The position numbers and the translations under genes are program-made. From contig DUDS01000015.1 of the NCBI GenBank assembly GCA_004769085.1, forward strand, positions 124,001 to 188,000: a stretch of DNA of 64,000 nt, read 5' to 3'. Under the pieces are notes generated by a model. The model searched no databases, had not been told where the DNA came from, and saw only the letters and a program-made list of their open reading frames with translations. Of this stretch, positions 7,865-17,018 are shown piece by piece. The stretch is from Candidatus Melainabacteria bacterium SSGW_16 (GTDB lineage Bacteria; Cyanobacteriota; Vampirovibrionia; 2-02-FULL-35-15). Positions within the stretch are counted from its first letter, which is position 1. Each line of letters opens with the position of its first letter.

Positions 7865-9619
7865 TCAATAGTTCTTACCACTAAATTTTTTGTCCTTGGG
7901 TTTTTCATACTTATAAACCACGATCTGAGCATCATTGTTAAATCCATAAAGCTTGTAACTGTCATTTAAAATTGGAGCACCCATTAAAACCATTTCTTTG
8001 TTGTTTTGAAACAGCCAGTCCGATGGTCTTAAGAACAGGTACTCAACAGGTTCCGGGAGGATTGAGTTAACTTTTAATAACTGCTCATTTGTAGCATCTT
8101 TCATAATCTGTCTTATAGGATATTGGGTAAATGTAGTATGAATACCATCATTAAAATAAATAAATGCAGGCTTTTCATCTTTTACAACCGATTTAATAAG
8201 CTCATCGTTAAACTTTGCTCTTTTGTGAAAATTATGTTCATAGTCTATATAATGCCTGATTGAAGAAAGAAATAAAGGAAAATATAAAAACACAAGAAAT
8301 GAACCAGCAATTACTTTACTAGCGACAGGATGATCAAATGTAAAAGGCTCAAAATAAGAAACCTGGTGTCTTAAAAGTATCCATAATGCAGGAATTGAAA
8401 GCGGTAAATAATACATGTTATAACGCCATAAATTCTCATGATAGGTTTTCATTATTGAACATAAAATTAAATTAAAAACTACAACAGAAGATATTGCAGT
8501 AACAGTAAATAGTTTTTCAACAGCTGAAAGTTTCTTCCAGCTTATACTAGCGAGAATTGTCATAAATAAAATCATTAAAAAATAAATCCCGTTCAGCACA
8601 TAGCAACAGGTAGTTCCAAGAACTGAATTCCTGAAAGATGCATAATCATCAGCTATGCGGGAAATAGCAGTAGGATAAACAAAGTAAGAACCAACAATAA
8701 CTTTCAGAAAATAATGATAATTCGATAAAAAGTTGTTAGGGAAATCATTAAACACTCCCCCTAAAAACTCAGCATATGCCTGTTTCATTTCCTGCTGATG
8801 TGAAAAGTTCACCATTGGAGCGACAGGGTAAAACACAAATTGTTTAAAGACATAAAATAAGGCTGCAAAAATCAGCAATGCAATTCCTACAAATGCAGGA
8901 AAAGGAAGTACTGTTTGAATTTTTCTTCCTGTAATTTTCTGGTTATAAGCCAGAAATAAAAATACTACAGAACCAAAAAGGTATCCTATAAATATTGTTT
9001 TATAAAGCCATAAGACTGTAAATGATAATGCAAGCTTTAATAGAGTCAGATAACTAAATTTTCCTTTTTCATAATCTTTTAGTATTAAAAATACTGATCC
9101 TGAAAGCAAAAGACAGCCAAACTGTTCCATCATCCCCGAGTCACAGTTTTTCATTACTGTAGGGAAAAATAAATATGACATTGAAATTAAAAATGAAAGT
9201 TTATGATTTTTATTTGTAAGAATAAGCGAATTAAAATAAAGAAATAAACAAACCCCTAAAGCCGCAACCCAGGTAGAAAAATAACCTACAGTTAAAGTCG
9301 AACCAAAAAGTTTAAAAAACAAAGCAATATAAGTAGAAGATATTGGAAAGTTAATTAAATGATGAGGAAATCCATAATTTAAGAGTCCCATCACTGTATA
9401 AGATCTGGCACCAAAATGAAAATCCTCTGCAATACCACGAGCCACAGAAAGATAAGCCACTTCATCCCACCCAAGTCTGTGTGGCAATGCAAACTGACAG
9501 ACAATATATGAAACAAGCCACACACCAAAAATCAGACTAAGATAAAAAATATTTCCTTTTGATTTTTTTAACTGTGAGTTTTTAATATTAGTATTTTTAT
9601 CCAGAGTTTTAGTTGTCAT
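7865..9619 (-). CDS. GT-C membrane glycosyltransferase (ArnT/PMT-like)
   Basis: A 584-residue polytopic protein with about ten transmembrane helices and a soluble C-terminal part. The first periplasmic loop holds LGWDEVAYLSVARGI (Asp52-Glu53), the acidic pair expected in GT39/PMT_2-type enzymes that use polyprenyl-phosphate sugars. It overlaps the upstream GT2 gene by 11 bases; that partner resembles enzymes that make the polyprenyl-phosphate donor, so the two may form a donor-synthase/transferase pair (inference). Acceptor unknown: glycan, lipid or protein. Confidence 0.8.
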   Translation of the reverse strand: MTTKTLDKNTNIKNSQLKKSKGNIFYLSLIFGVWLVSYIVCQFALPHRLGWDEVAYLSVARGIAEDFHFGARSYTVMGLLNYGFPHHLINFPISSTYIALFFKLFGSTLTVGYFSTWVAALGVCLFLYFNSLILTNKNHKLSFLISMSYLFFPTVMKNCDSGMMEQFGCLLLSGSVFLILKDYEKGKFSYLTLLKLALSFTVLWLYKTIFIGYLFGSVVFLFLAYNQKITGRKIQTVLPFPAFVGIALLIFAALFYVFKQFVFYPVAPMVNFSHQQEMKQAYAEFLGGVFNDFPNNFLSNYHYFLKVIVGSYFVYPTAISRIADDYASFRNSVLGTTCCYVLNGIYFLMILFMTILASISWKKLSAVEKLFTVTAISSVVVFNLILCSIMKTYHENLWRYNMYYLPLSIPALWILLRHQVSYFEPFTFDHPVASKVIAGSFLVFLYFPLFLSSIRHYIDYEHNFHKRAKFNDELIKSVVKDEKPAFIYFNDGIHTTFTQYPIRQIMKDATNEQLLKVNSILPEPVEYLFLRPSDWLFQNNKEMVLMGAPILNDSYKLYGFNNDAQIVVYKYEKPKDKKFSGKNY

Positions 9620-10484
9620 TTAAAATCCTTTTTTTAAGTAAAAATCCAATCAACCCTAACGAGAGAGTAAAAAGCGCAATTCCCTGCAAAATCATAAAAC
9701 CCATAATTCCAAGCGAACTATTAAGAAGATTTGAAAATACAGGTATTAAAAGAACAACAAAACCTAAAACACTTATCAAACCTGATGTAAGCATAAATAT
9801 TTTAATAGGATTATATAGTGTAATGGTTTCTACAAGTATCTGTGCTGATCTTAAAATATCCCTCAGGTATTTTACTTTTGATTTACCTATTCTCTGTCTG
9901 TATTCAATAGGAAAATAATGTACAGAAAGCCCTTCCAGTATAAAAATCAACGTGGTTGAAAGTGAGAATGAAAATCCACTGGAGGTATTTGGCAGATATC
10001 TTAAAACGACATCCCTTTTAAAAACCCTGAGTCCTGAATTAACATCCTGAATTTTCTCACCTGCAACAAATTCTGCAATTTTCTTTAAAAGATATCTGGA
10101 GAGTTTTTTTATGGAAGGATCAAAAGATTTTAAATTACTTCTTTTACCAATTATCAAATCATATCCTTCCTCAAGTTTTCTCACCATAAGCAAAACAGAT
10201 TCTATGGGATATGTAGTATCTGCATCAGTAACAACTATAATTTCCCCAGTTGCAGCTAGTATGCCTTTTTTAATTGAGTAGCCATAGCCTTTATTATATG
10301 GATTTCTTAAAAGTTTAATGTCCTTTCTGCTTTTTAAAATCTCATGTGTCCCGTCAAAGGAACCATCATCTACAACTATAATTTCATGAATAGCTTTTCC
10401 CAGATAAAAATTAATTTCATCTAATGTGCCTTCAATACCGCTTCTTTCATTAAAACAAGGAATTATTAGTGAGATTTTGTCCAT
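9609..10484 (-). CDS. GT2 polyprenyl-phosphate glycosyltransferase (DPM1/GtrB-like)
   Basis: A 291-residue enzyme. The GT-A domain begins MDKISLIIPCFNE, with IIVVDDGSFDGT (about 36-46) and the metal-binding VTDADTTYP (DxD at about 87-89). Two transmembrane helices follow at about residues 230-285, as in GtrB-type synthases that load a sugar onto a polyprenyl phosphate. The start is set at ATG 10484 since the GT-A strand follows at once; an upstream TTG at 10556 would add 24 non-conserved residues. A TATAAT lies about 29 bases upstream of this ATG. Cotranscribed with the GT-C enzyme that could use its product. Confidence 0.88.
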   Translation of the reverse strand: MDKISLIIPCFNERSGIEGTLDEINFYLGKAIHEIIVVDDGSFDGTHEILKSRKDIKLLRNPYNKGYGYSIKKGILAATGEIIVVTDADTTYPIESVLLMVRKLEEGYDLIIGKRSNLKSFDPSIKKLSRYLLKKIAEFVAGEKIQDVNSGLRVFKRDVVLRYLPNTSSGFSFSLSTTLIFILEGLSVHYFPIEYRQRIGKSKVKYLRDILRSAQILVETITLYNPIKIFMLTSGLISVLGFVVLLIPVFSNLLNSSLGIMGFMILQGIALFTLSLGLIGFLLKKRILNDN

Positions 10485-10636
10485 AGCTTTGTAAAAATTA
10501 TTCAAGTACCAATTATACTTTAAAGAAAGCCTAAAATAGACTGGATATAGACCCAATTACTTACTGTTATTTAGATAATTCCTTGTATATCTTGGAATTC
10601 CTGTATTGCTTCCTGAGTAACGATTTGATACTATAT

Positions 10637-10670
10637 TTCTATAGCTTACACTTTTATGTAATATATAGAA
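10637..10670. promoter_or_regulatory. Inverted-repeat operator candidate of the first AbiE module
   Basis: TTCTATAGCTTACA (10637-10650) and TGTAATATATAGAA (10657-10670) form a 14-bp inverted repeat with 12 matching positions and a 6-base spacer. The right arm ends at the base before the antitoxin ATG. A TATATT (10632-10637) just before it could be the -10. Known AbiEi antitoxins repress their operon by binding inverted repeats at the promoter, which fits this position. Confidence 0.6.
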
Positions 10671-11306
10671 ATGAACTTTAAAGAAGTAAAAGATAAATTC
10701 AAAGACTATCTGATTATTGATAACCAATCGATTAATTTAACACAGAATCCATCTTATTTCAGGAGACAAATTTCAGAATGGAAAAAAAAAGATTGGTTGA
10801 TAGAACTTAGAAGAGGAATGTACGTCATTAATGACCTATACTTTAAAGAAAAAATCTCACACCTCTATATAGCAAATAAAATATACACTCCATCATATAT
10901 AAGTCTAGAGTATGCATTATACGAATATGAAATAATACCTGAGACAGTCAAAGTAGTTACTTCTATTACCACCAGAAAGACTGCAAGATTTAAAAACAAA
11001 TTTGGGCAGTTTAATTACACAAAAATTAAAAATGAGTTGTTTTTTGGATATAACCTTATTAACCATCAAGGTCAAAATATTTTTTATGCTATCAGAGAAA
11101 AAGCTATATTAGATTTTATTTATATTAACCTGAGTTCATTTAAAGAGACAGAGGAAGATTTCCACCACTACAGATTTCAGAATCTGGAAAGTATTTCCTG
11201 GAAAAAATTAGAAGTATACTTAAAAAAATTTAAAAGTAATAAATTAAAAAGAGTAATAAAGCTACTTAAGGAATATCATAAAAAGGAGAAATATAGGAAT
11301 CTGTAA
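10671..11306 (+). CDS. AbiEi-type antitoxin / transcriptional regulator
   Basis: A 211-residue protein with the layout of AbiEi-like type IV antitoxins. The N-terminal winged-helix region runs over about residues 20-55 and includes ISEWKKKDWLIELRRGMYVI, a classic AbiEi-like motif. The SLEYALYEYEIIPE and TSITTRKT segments and the READ-like block IREKAILDFIYI follow. Such proteins repress their own operon and counteract the cognate nucleotidyltransferase toxin. The toxin gene starts one base after this stop codon. The inverted repeat abutting the ATG suggests autoregulation. Family call is good; phage defence is inferred from the family. Confidence 0.85.
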   Translation: MNFKEVKDKFKDYLIIDNQSINLTQNPSYFRRQISEWKKKDWLIELRRGMYVINDLYFKEKISHLYIANKIYTPSYISLEYALYEYEIIPETVKVVTSITTRKTARFKNKFGQFNYTKIKNELFFGYNLINHQGQNIFYAIREKAILDFIYINLSSFKETEEDFHHYRFQNLESISWKKLEVYLKKFKSNKLKRVIKLLKEYHKKEKYRNL

Positions 11307-11307
11307 A

Positions 11308-12102
11308 ATGCTTGAAATAATAGAAAATAAAATCAAAAAAGGTAAAAATAAGGAAGAAAAGACAAATATCCTTAGAGAATTCCTTCAAATACTAACTTTA
11401 AAGATTCTAAGAGACAAGAATGCATTTTTAAATATTGCTTTTATTGGGGGAACTTGCCTAAGGATACTCTATGATTTGAAACGTTATTCTGAAGATCTGG
11501 ATTTCTCATTGACTTCAAAAAAAGGATATAGTTTTTTAACTCTTCTGGAAAATCTGAAGAAAGAGCTTGAGTTATACAACATACAAACAGACTTTAAATA
11601 TAAAACAGGAACAGTTAATAATTGTTTTATAAAGTTTAAGGATGTGCTTCAGAATTTTGATCTACATCACCATAGAGATGAAAAACTCTCAATTAAACTT
11701 GAAATTGATACTAATCCACCAAGCGGAGCAAATCTTGAAGAAAGGATAGTTAATAACGAGTTTATTTTAAATTTAATAACCTACGATTTACCTTCGCTAA
11801 TGGCAGGAAAACTTCATGCCATAATGTGCAGAAAATATGCAAAGGGAAGAGATTTTTACGATCTACTTTGGTACCTGACAAAAAAAATAACTCCAAATAT
11901 AAAGCTTTTAAATAATTCAATCGTTCAGACAGAAAAAGAGGACTCAAAAATTACAGAAGACAACTGGAGGGAGATCCTTTTAGGAAAAATTAAAACCATA
12001 GATTATAAAAAAGTTCGGAATGATGTCTCCACATTTCTAGAGACAAAAGAAGAAGCAGAATTGATCAAACTAAGTAGCTATGAGGGTTTACTCAGTAATT
12101 AA
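11308..12102 (+). CDS. AbiEii-type nucleotidyltransferase toxin
   Basis: A 264-residue DNA polymerase-beta-fold nucleotidyltransferase. The signature is FIGGTCLRILYD (GG at 47-48) followed by RYSEDLDFSL (catalytic acidic residues at about 62-65). The PSLMAGKLHAIMCRKYAKGRDFYDLLWYL block further on is typical of AbiEii/AbiGii-like toxins. Family members transfer nucleotides onto targets (tRNA 3' ends in studied cases) and stop growth upon infection. Antitoxin-then-toxin order is the standard one. AT-rich, lysine- and isoleucine-rich composition resembles the neighbourhood. Confidence 0.88.
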   Translation: MLEIIENKIKKGKNKEEKTNILREFLQILTLKILRDKNAFLNIAFIGGTCLRILYDLKRYSEDLDFSLTSKKGYSFLTLLENLKKELELYNIQTDFKYKTGTVNNCFIKFKDVLQNFDLHHHRDEKLSIKLEIDTNPPSGANLEERIVNNEFILNLITYDLPSLMAGKLHAIMCRKYAKGRDFYDLLWYLTKKITPNIKLLNNSIVQTEKEDSKITEDNWREILLGKIKTIDYKKVRNDVSTFLETKEEAELIKLSSYEGLLSN

Positions 12103-12164
12103 AAGATTACGAGTGAGATTTTATCAATAATCGCTCTAAATCTAATACTTTTTCTAGCAAAAGA

Positions 12165-12851
12165 TTAACCAGTTTCGATACTACGCCAAAAGTCATCTGT
12201 TAGAAAATCAGTGTTAAATCTTAAAGCAGGTGAAAATAATAAAAAATTCTCATCCAATTTTAGTAATGAACTATTAGCATTGTTAATTATTTGTTGAATA
12301 TCAGAAACGATATATAAAGAGTTCAATAAGTTAATGCAACCAGAACGAAAAACCATACTCATAATTTTCCTAACCAAAGATATATCACCGACAGGGAATA
12401 CACATTGTGAGATTATTTTGCCATTATCAACTTCAATATCTACATAATGAGTAGTACTACCAACAAATTTACAACCTGCTTCAATAGCTTCATTCACAGT
12501 TTTATCTCCAATTAAAGCTCTAAACGAAGGTAGCAAAGAGTAATGTAAGTTTATTAATTTATTTCTATATGAACAAACTATATCCTTATGAATAATCTTA
12601 TGAAAAGTAGTTATTATAAAATCTGGTTTTAACTTACTCAATAATGTTTGTAATTCGTGATAAGTATCTTTTGTATAAGAAACAATATAAGATGAAAAAT
12701 TATTATTTTTGGCAATTTGCAATGCACCACACTCCCTATCTGCAATTACAGCCTCTATCTTAAATTCCTTAGATGAAATCTCTTTAATGTATTTAGCAAT
12801 AAAATTTAAATTGCCACCACCACCTGATACTAAAAAAATTAATTTTTTCAT
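12165..12851 (-). CDS. Formyltransferase-family protein (probable sugar N-formyltransferase)
   Basis: A 228-residue protein with the GART/formyltransferase fold. The active-site set is visible: Asn101 and His103 in NLHYSLLPSF, and Asp142 in GSTTHYVDIEVDNGKIISQ. These enzymes use N10-formyltetrahydrofolate to formylate an amine. It is not likely to be housekeeping PurN because it sits in a glycan cluster with a WecE-type aminotransferase that makes a 4-amino sugar; formylation of that amine is a sensible inference. The glycine-rich start (VSGGGGNLNF) replaces the usual SGxGTN pattern. It lies 8 bases after the WbqC-like gene. Confidence 0.78.
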   Translation of the reverse strand: MKKLIFLVSGGGGNLNFIAKYIKEISSKEFKIEAVIADRECGALQIAKNNNFSSYIVSYTKDTYHELQTLLSKLKPDFIITTFHKIIHKDIVCSYRNKLINLHYSLLPSFRALIGDKTVNEAIEAGCKFVGSTTHYVDIEVDNGKIISQCVFPVGDISLVRKIMSMVFRSGCINLLNSLYIVSDIQQIINNANSSLLKLDENFLLFSPALRFNTDFLTDDFWRSIETG

Positions 12852-12859
12852 AACTTAAA

Positions 12860-13573
12860 CTAAGACTTCAAAGCAGTATTAAAGCTTTTCATGTAAGAAA
12901 GTGCATTTGGTCCTTCATTAAAAAGAAGATCAATTACGCTTACTTCATGAACAAAAGCTCCATGCAACTGATTATATTCAGGATAGTTAGAATAATCGAT
13001 ATATTCTATTTTTATCCCATTTAATGTAAACAGGGATTCATCCAAATAATTTTTAGCAGACGGACCTGTAACATAGCAAGAAGCTCTAAGCTCCTTACAA
13101 ATGTTCACTAATCTTTCTGTCTTTTCCCCTATTAAATTAAAGCTGGAAGAGCAGCTAAGCTTTGTTTTTATACCTAACAGCTTACATATTTCTTGAATAA
13201 ATTTATAATTTATCTCACATAATAATTTTACATCTAGATTCATATACAAACTTTCAAATCTCTCTTTATAATCGCTGAAATACTTTGCCTTTGAATAATT
13301 ATTAGAAATCGCTGTCCAGTGCTTTCTGTTCCAATTGGAATTTGCAACTTGTGTGTCCATAATAGTTTGAGACAAGCTTTCAATCCTAACCGGTATAGTA
13401 AGCCATTGCACCCCCTGATTAGTTTTTATCCTGTTCCTATTTCTCCAGTCATTTTTAGTATATTGAACATTATCATAAAAAATAAATTCATCAACCATAT
13501 TAATTAGATCAAAATAACCTTTCCAGGGAATATAATTTGACTGTAAAATTGCTATTTTTTTCTTCAAAGACAT
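12860..13573 (-). CDS. WbqC-family glycan biosynthesis protein
   Basis: A 237-residue protein of the WbqC family, recognised by the N-terminal IAILQSNYIPWKGYFDLI, the FIFYDNVQYTKNDWRNRN block and the GPSAKNYLDESLF segment. Family members occur in O-antigen clusters; a glycine-transfer role on amino sugars has been proposed but not generally proven. Together with the neighbouring formyltransferase and aminotransferase this supports N-acylation of a 4-amino sugar. It sits 1 base after the GT2 stop codon. Confidence 0.85.
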   Translation of the reverse strand: MSLKKKIAILQSNYIPWKGYFDLINMVDEFIFYDNVQYTKNDWRNRNRIKTNQGVQWLTIPVRIESLSQTIMDTQVANSNWNRKHWTAISNNYSKAKYFSDYKERFESLYMNLDVKLLCEINYKFIQEICKLLGIKTKLSCSSSFNLIGEKTERLVNICKELRASCYVTGPSAKNYLDESLFTLNGIKIEYIDYSNYPEYNQLHGAFVHEVSVIDLLFNEGPNALSYMKSFNTALKS

Positions 13574-13574
13574 T

Positions 13575-14489
13575 TCAATTATAAATATTTCTAATTATTG
13601 TATTTGGTCTGTTTTTTACTTGTAAGTATGTTCTGCCAATATAAATACCAACAATACCTATAGAAAAAATTATTAATCCTCCAATTAAATACAAAGATAC
13701 CATCATCGATGTCCATCCAAGTAAAACCTCTGAACTACCAAATAACCTCTTTAATATCAAATAAGCTGCACAGAGAAAAGAAATTATTGACATTATAAAA
13801 CCCAAAACACAAATATACAAAAGCGGTTTATTACTAAAGGAAAATATTGCATCTGCTGCAAGTGAAAGTTTTTTCAAAAAAGTATAGGTACTTTTTCCTT
13901 TATCAGCCTTATGGACAGGAACAGCTACCTGTTTAAAGCCTGCTAACTGCATAAGCCCAAGAATAAAAACATCTTTCTCCTTAAACTGTAATAAATTGTT
14001 AACGTAAGATTTTTTCATCACTCTTACAAGGATAGTTCCTTCATGCATAAATATATCGCCAATAAAATTAAACAATTTATAAAATAGCTTACCAAAATAT
14101 GTTCCTCTTCTGTCCTCCAAGTACCCATAAACTACGTCAGTATTTTTCAGATCTTTTTGCATAATCCCATAAAAAGTTAACAGTAAGTCAGGATCTTCTT
14201 CCAAATCAGAATCAACTAAAAAAACATAATCTCCTTTACAATGTTCAAGTCCAACAATAATTGCTTTGTGATGCCCAAAATTTCTTGACAACTCTACAAG
14301 ACGAACCTTTTTATCTTTTTCAATAATTTTTTTGGCAATTCCACATGAATTATCAGTTGAACCGTCATCTACAAAAATTATTTCGTAATCATTAGAAATT
14401 TTAGAAGCTGCAGAAATAGTCCTTTGGTAAAACTCTTCAACATAATGCTCAGACTGATAAAGCGTTGTAACTATTGACAAAAACGGCAT
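13575..14489 (-). CDS. GT2 glycosyltransferase with two C-terminal TM helices (ArnC/GtrB-like)
   Basis: A 304-residue enzyme. The GT-A domain begins MPFLSIVTTLYQ, with IIFVDDGSTDNS and the DxD-type VDSDLEEDP. RNFGHHKAIIVGLEHCKGDY is the usual link between them. Two transmembrane helices lie at about residues 225-290. This architecture is that of undecaprenyl-phosphate sugar synthases. Start placed at ATG 14489; a TTG three codons upstream is possible. It lies 13 bases downstream of the methyltransferase gene in the same operon. Confidence 0.9.
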   Translation of the reverse strand: MPFLSIVTTLYQSEHYVEEFYQRTISAASKISNDYEIIFVDDGSTDNSCGIAKKIIEKDKKVRLVELSRNFGHHKAIIVGLEHCKGDYVFLVDSDLEEDPDLLLTFYGIMQKDLKNTDVVYGYLEDRRGTYFGKLFYKLFNFIGDIFMHEGTILVRVMKKSYVNNLLQFKEKDVFILGLMQLAGFKQVAVPVHKADKGKSTYTFLKKLSLAADAIFSFSNKPLLYICVLGFIMSIISFLCAAYLILKRLFGSSEVLLGWTSMMVSLYLIGGLIIFSIGIVGIYIGRTYLQVKNRPNTIIRNIYN

Positions 14490-14502
14490 ACTTAACAAAA
14501 TA

Positions 14503-15357
14503 CTACTTTGTCGCTATAAAACCAATGTATTTATACAAATTCTTAGATAAAGGCAATGCTTTTTGCAACAACTCATCAACTATTTCAGCATTTTTAAATC
14601 TTTCATCTTTGTCCTTAGTTGAATCATTAATTATGGCACCTTGACCAATATACCAATAATAGAAAAAATCAATTTTAGAAAATCCTATTTTTAAAAGCAG
14701 CTTTTTCATTTCTTCTTCCTTAAAACCACCTAAAACGTTTTTACCGTATTCAGCATAATCAACTATTTCTTTTGGAAGGCCAAAGTTCTTTTTAAAATCC
14801 TCATCTTTATATTTCACCATTTCAATTTCTCTCATTACAATAGGATCGTATCCTCCGTTTCTTTCTAAATTATTTATAATTTCCCATAAGTAGAAATTTG
14901 GTTCTAGATCCACATAAAACTTGCCGCCTTTTCTCAATGCTTTATAAGCAGTTTTCAAAGTAGGTTCAATATCATATAAATGGTGCAGAAATGAATAAGC
15001 AGTAGCTATATCATAAGTTCCACTTTCAACCGAAAATGATCCCGTATCATGTTTAAAAGTTTGAATTTTTGCACTGCCAGATTTGTCAACCTTATCTAAC
15101 ATCGCTTGCGTAACATCAATACCATGGATTTCTTGAACATATTTTTTTGCTATGTCAATAATAAATCCTGTTCCACAGCCTAAATCTAAAAGCCTCTTAG
15201 CATTTGTTTCTTTAACTAGCTTCAATAATTTGGCTTCCACTTTTTGAACATTTTCAGGTCTAAAATGTGGTTCACACATCTTATAATCATCCGCTAACGT
15301 CCCATGAAATGAGATATTGGCATCAATTACTTTCTGATACAAGTCTGTATTCACCAT
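14503..15357 (-). CDS. Class I SAM-dependent methyltransferase
   Basis: A 284-residue methyltransferase with motif I LLDLGCGTGFIID (about residues 56-68), IHGIDVTQAML at post-I and a catalytic-region AYSFLHHLYDIEPTL segment. A C-terminal extension of about 100 residues includes KNVLGGFKEEEMKKLL. It starts 2 bases after the PhyH-like gene stops, so the two are probably coupled. Substrate unknown; likely a glycan or lipid precursor. Confidence 0.88.
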   Translation of the reverse strand: MVNTDLYQKVIDANISFHGTLADDYKMCEPHFRPENVQKVEAKLLKLVKETNAKRLLDLGCGTGFIIDIAKKYVQEIHGIDVTQAMLDKVDKSGSAKIQTFKHDTGSFSVESGTYDIATAYSFLHHLYDIEPTLKTAYKALRKGGKFYVDLEPNFYLWEIINNLERNGGYDPIVMREIEMVKYKDEDFKKNFGLPKEIVDYAEYGKNVLGGFKEEEMKKLLLKIGFSKIDFFYYWYIGQGAIINDSTKDKDERFKNAEIVDELLQKALPLSKNLYKYIGFIATK

Positions 15358-15359
15358 TG

Positions 15360-16145
15360 CTATTCAACCTTTTGTTTAAATTTTCTCTTTTCAAGCGGAA
15401 CATAATACTCATCATATGATGCTGGTATTTGTGCATAGAAGCCAAGTTTTTGTAACGCTCTTTCAGAATAATTAGAAATATCAATTCCAGACATAGCTCT
15501 TGGTATATCAACTCTTTGCTTCATCCAAGGTCTACACATATTAAACGTTAAGGCATGTCTCCATTTATTGGTTTTATTATGACCACCTAGGTGCCAAGTC
15601 CTAGCATTGAAAAACCATACTGTTCCTGCTTTAGCAATCAGTCTTTTAGCATGACTAAAAAAATATTCCTCAGAAGGGGGTTCATAAGTATTCTGAGAAC
15701 ACGGCAAAAACCATGTTGCACCATTTTCTTCAGTAAAATCATCGAGTAAAATTGTCGCCCCCATATTGGTGATATACCCTGGAATTATTCTTGGAGAATC
15801 TACATGTATTCTGGAAGAATAATTACCACTACTTGGCGGCATTGATGAGGAAATATAAGCATAAACAATACAACCATCTCCTAAAATTAAATTAAATGGT
15901 TCCATCATTTTAGGATTGTCAAAGATTTCAATAAATGCTCCTCCATAAAGAGAACATAACATCACCATTCCATAATCACTATAATCTTTACCATTGTGGT
16001 AAGTTGCTTCACTTTGAATTGCATCCTTTAATTCATTCTTCATCTTATTAATAAAATCACGATCTAAAATATTTTCTACAATTGAATATCCTTGAGATTG
16101 AATATCATTTATGAATTGCTCTTTATTAAGGATGGTTTTTAACAT
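15360..16145 (-). CDS. Phytanoyl-CoA dioxygenase (PhyH)-like Fe(II)/2-oxoglutarate oxygenase
   Basis: A 261-residue protein with the double-stranded beta-helix iron site: SRIHVDSPR supplies His114 and Asp116, and RTWHLGGHNKTNKWRHAL supplies the distal His (185) and the 2-oxoglutarate Arg (196). Family enzymes hydroxylate or otherwise oxidise small molecules, including sugars and lipids in polysaccharide clusters. Start at ATG 16145; a TTG three codons earlier is the alternative. It leads a tight operon running to the formyltransferase. Confidence 0.85.
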   Translation of the reverse strand: MLKTILNKEQFINDIQSQGYSIVENILDRDFINKMKNELKDAIQSEATYHNGKDYSDYGMVMLCSLYGGAFIEIFDNPKMMEPFNLILGDGCIVYAYISSSMPPSSGNYSSRIHVDSPRIIPGYITNMGATILLDDFTEENGATWFLPCSQNTYEPPSEEYFFSHAKRLIAKAGTVWFFNARTWHLGGHNKTNKWRHALTFNMCRPWMKQRVDIPRAMSGIDISNYSERALQKLGFYAQIPASYDEYYVPLEKRKFKQKVE

Positions 16146-16244
16146 TTGGTTCAACTAAAAATTATAGATCAATTTATTATAGTAGTTATAAAAATCATCC
16201 TTAAGGATTAACAAGAATTAATACATATTTCAAAGAGCCAATAT

Positions 16245-17018
16245 TCATATTTTCTTTGCGATTAAAAGAAGCGAGCTACCAATCGGGCTTTTAAAGCCCA
16301 ATTTAATCATGCAATATTCTATAAATAATATTTTTTCAAAGAAAAAATTCATTGATTTTCCAATTTTCAGCTCGGATAAAACATCGTATTGTTCCTTTTT
16401 AAATCTAGACATTAACCTAGACACAATTACCAACGGTAATAATAGAAAAACAAATGACGTCATGTAAATCACTTTAAAACCAGCATACTCAACTTTTGTT
16501 TTTAATTCCAAAGCAGTATACCTTCTCACATGATGCCCTTCTTCATCATATCTGCTCCACAAAAAAGGATGTTGTGGAACAGTTAAAATAATTCCCCCAC
16601 CAGATTTTAAAGCTTTATTAATTTCACATAAAACTTTCTCATCCTGTTTTATATGTTCTAAAACATCAAAGGAACCAATTACATCAAATTCCTCTTTAAA
16701 AGGAATACTAGTAGCATCGATTTGAAATAACTTAGCTCTTGAAACTCTTTTTGAAGCAAACCTTAAACCTTCTTGATGAATTTCACTTCCATACAAATCT
16801 AAAGATGGGAATTCTTTTTCAATACCAGATAAAACAAAACCAGTCCCACAGCCTATTTCCAGAAATTTGTTTGTATTCTTAAAATACTTACCTAATACCC
16901 ATAATATTAATTTATTCCTAATTCTAAACCAAAAATGTTTTTCTTCTGATGAAGCCAGTTTTTCAAAATGACTAACTTCAAACCCTGCATTCACTTTGTT
17001 AGATATTAATAAGAGCAT
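16245..17018 (-). CDS. Class I SAM-dependent methyltransferase with C-terminal membrane segment
   Basis: A 257-residue protein. Motif I is FLEIGCGTGFVLSGI (about residues 52-66), with GSFDVLEHIKQDEKVL and GGGIILTVPQHPFLWSRYDE later; the latter block with HHVRRYT is typical of methyltransferases in polysaccharide clusters. A hydrophobic segment at about 190-205 (FVFLLLPLVIV) could insert into the membrane. It overlaps the aminotransferase gene by 13 bases. Function beyond methyl transfer is unknown. Confidence 0.86.
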   Translation of the reverse strand: MLLLISNKVNAGFEVSHFEKLASSEEKHFWFRIRNKLILWVLGKYFKNTNKFLEIGCGTGFVLSGIEKEFPSLDLYGSEIHQEGLRFASKRVSRAKLFQIDATSIPFKEEFDVIGSFDVLEHIKQDEKVLCEINKALKSGGGIILTVPQHPFLWSRYDEEGHHVRRYTALELKTKVEYAGFKVIYMTSFVFLLLPLVIVSRLMSRFKKEQYDVLSELKIGKSMNFFFEKILFIEYCMIKLGFKSPIGSSLLLIAKKI

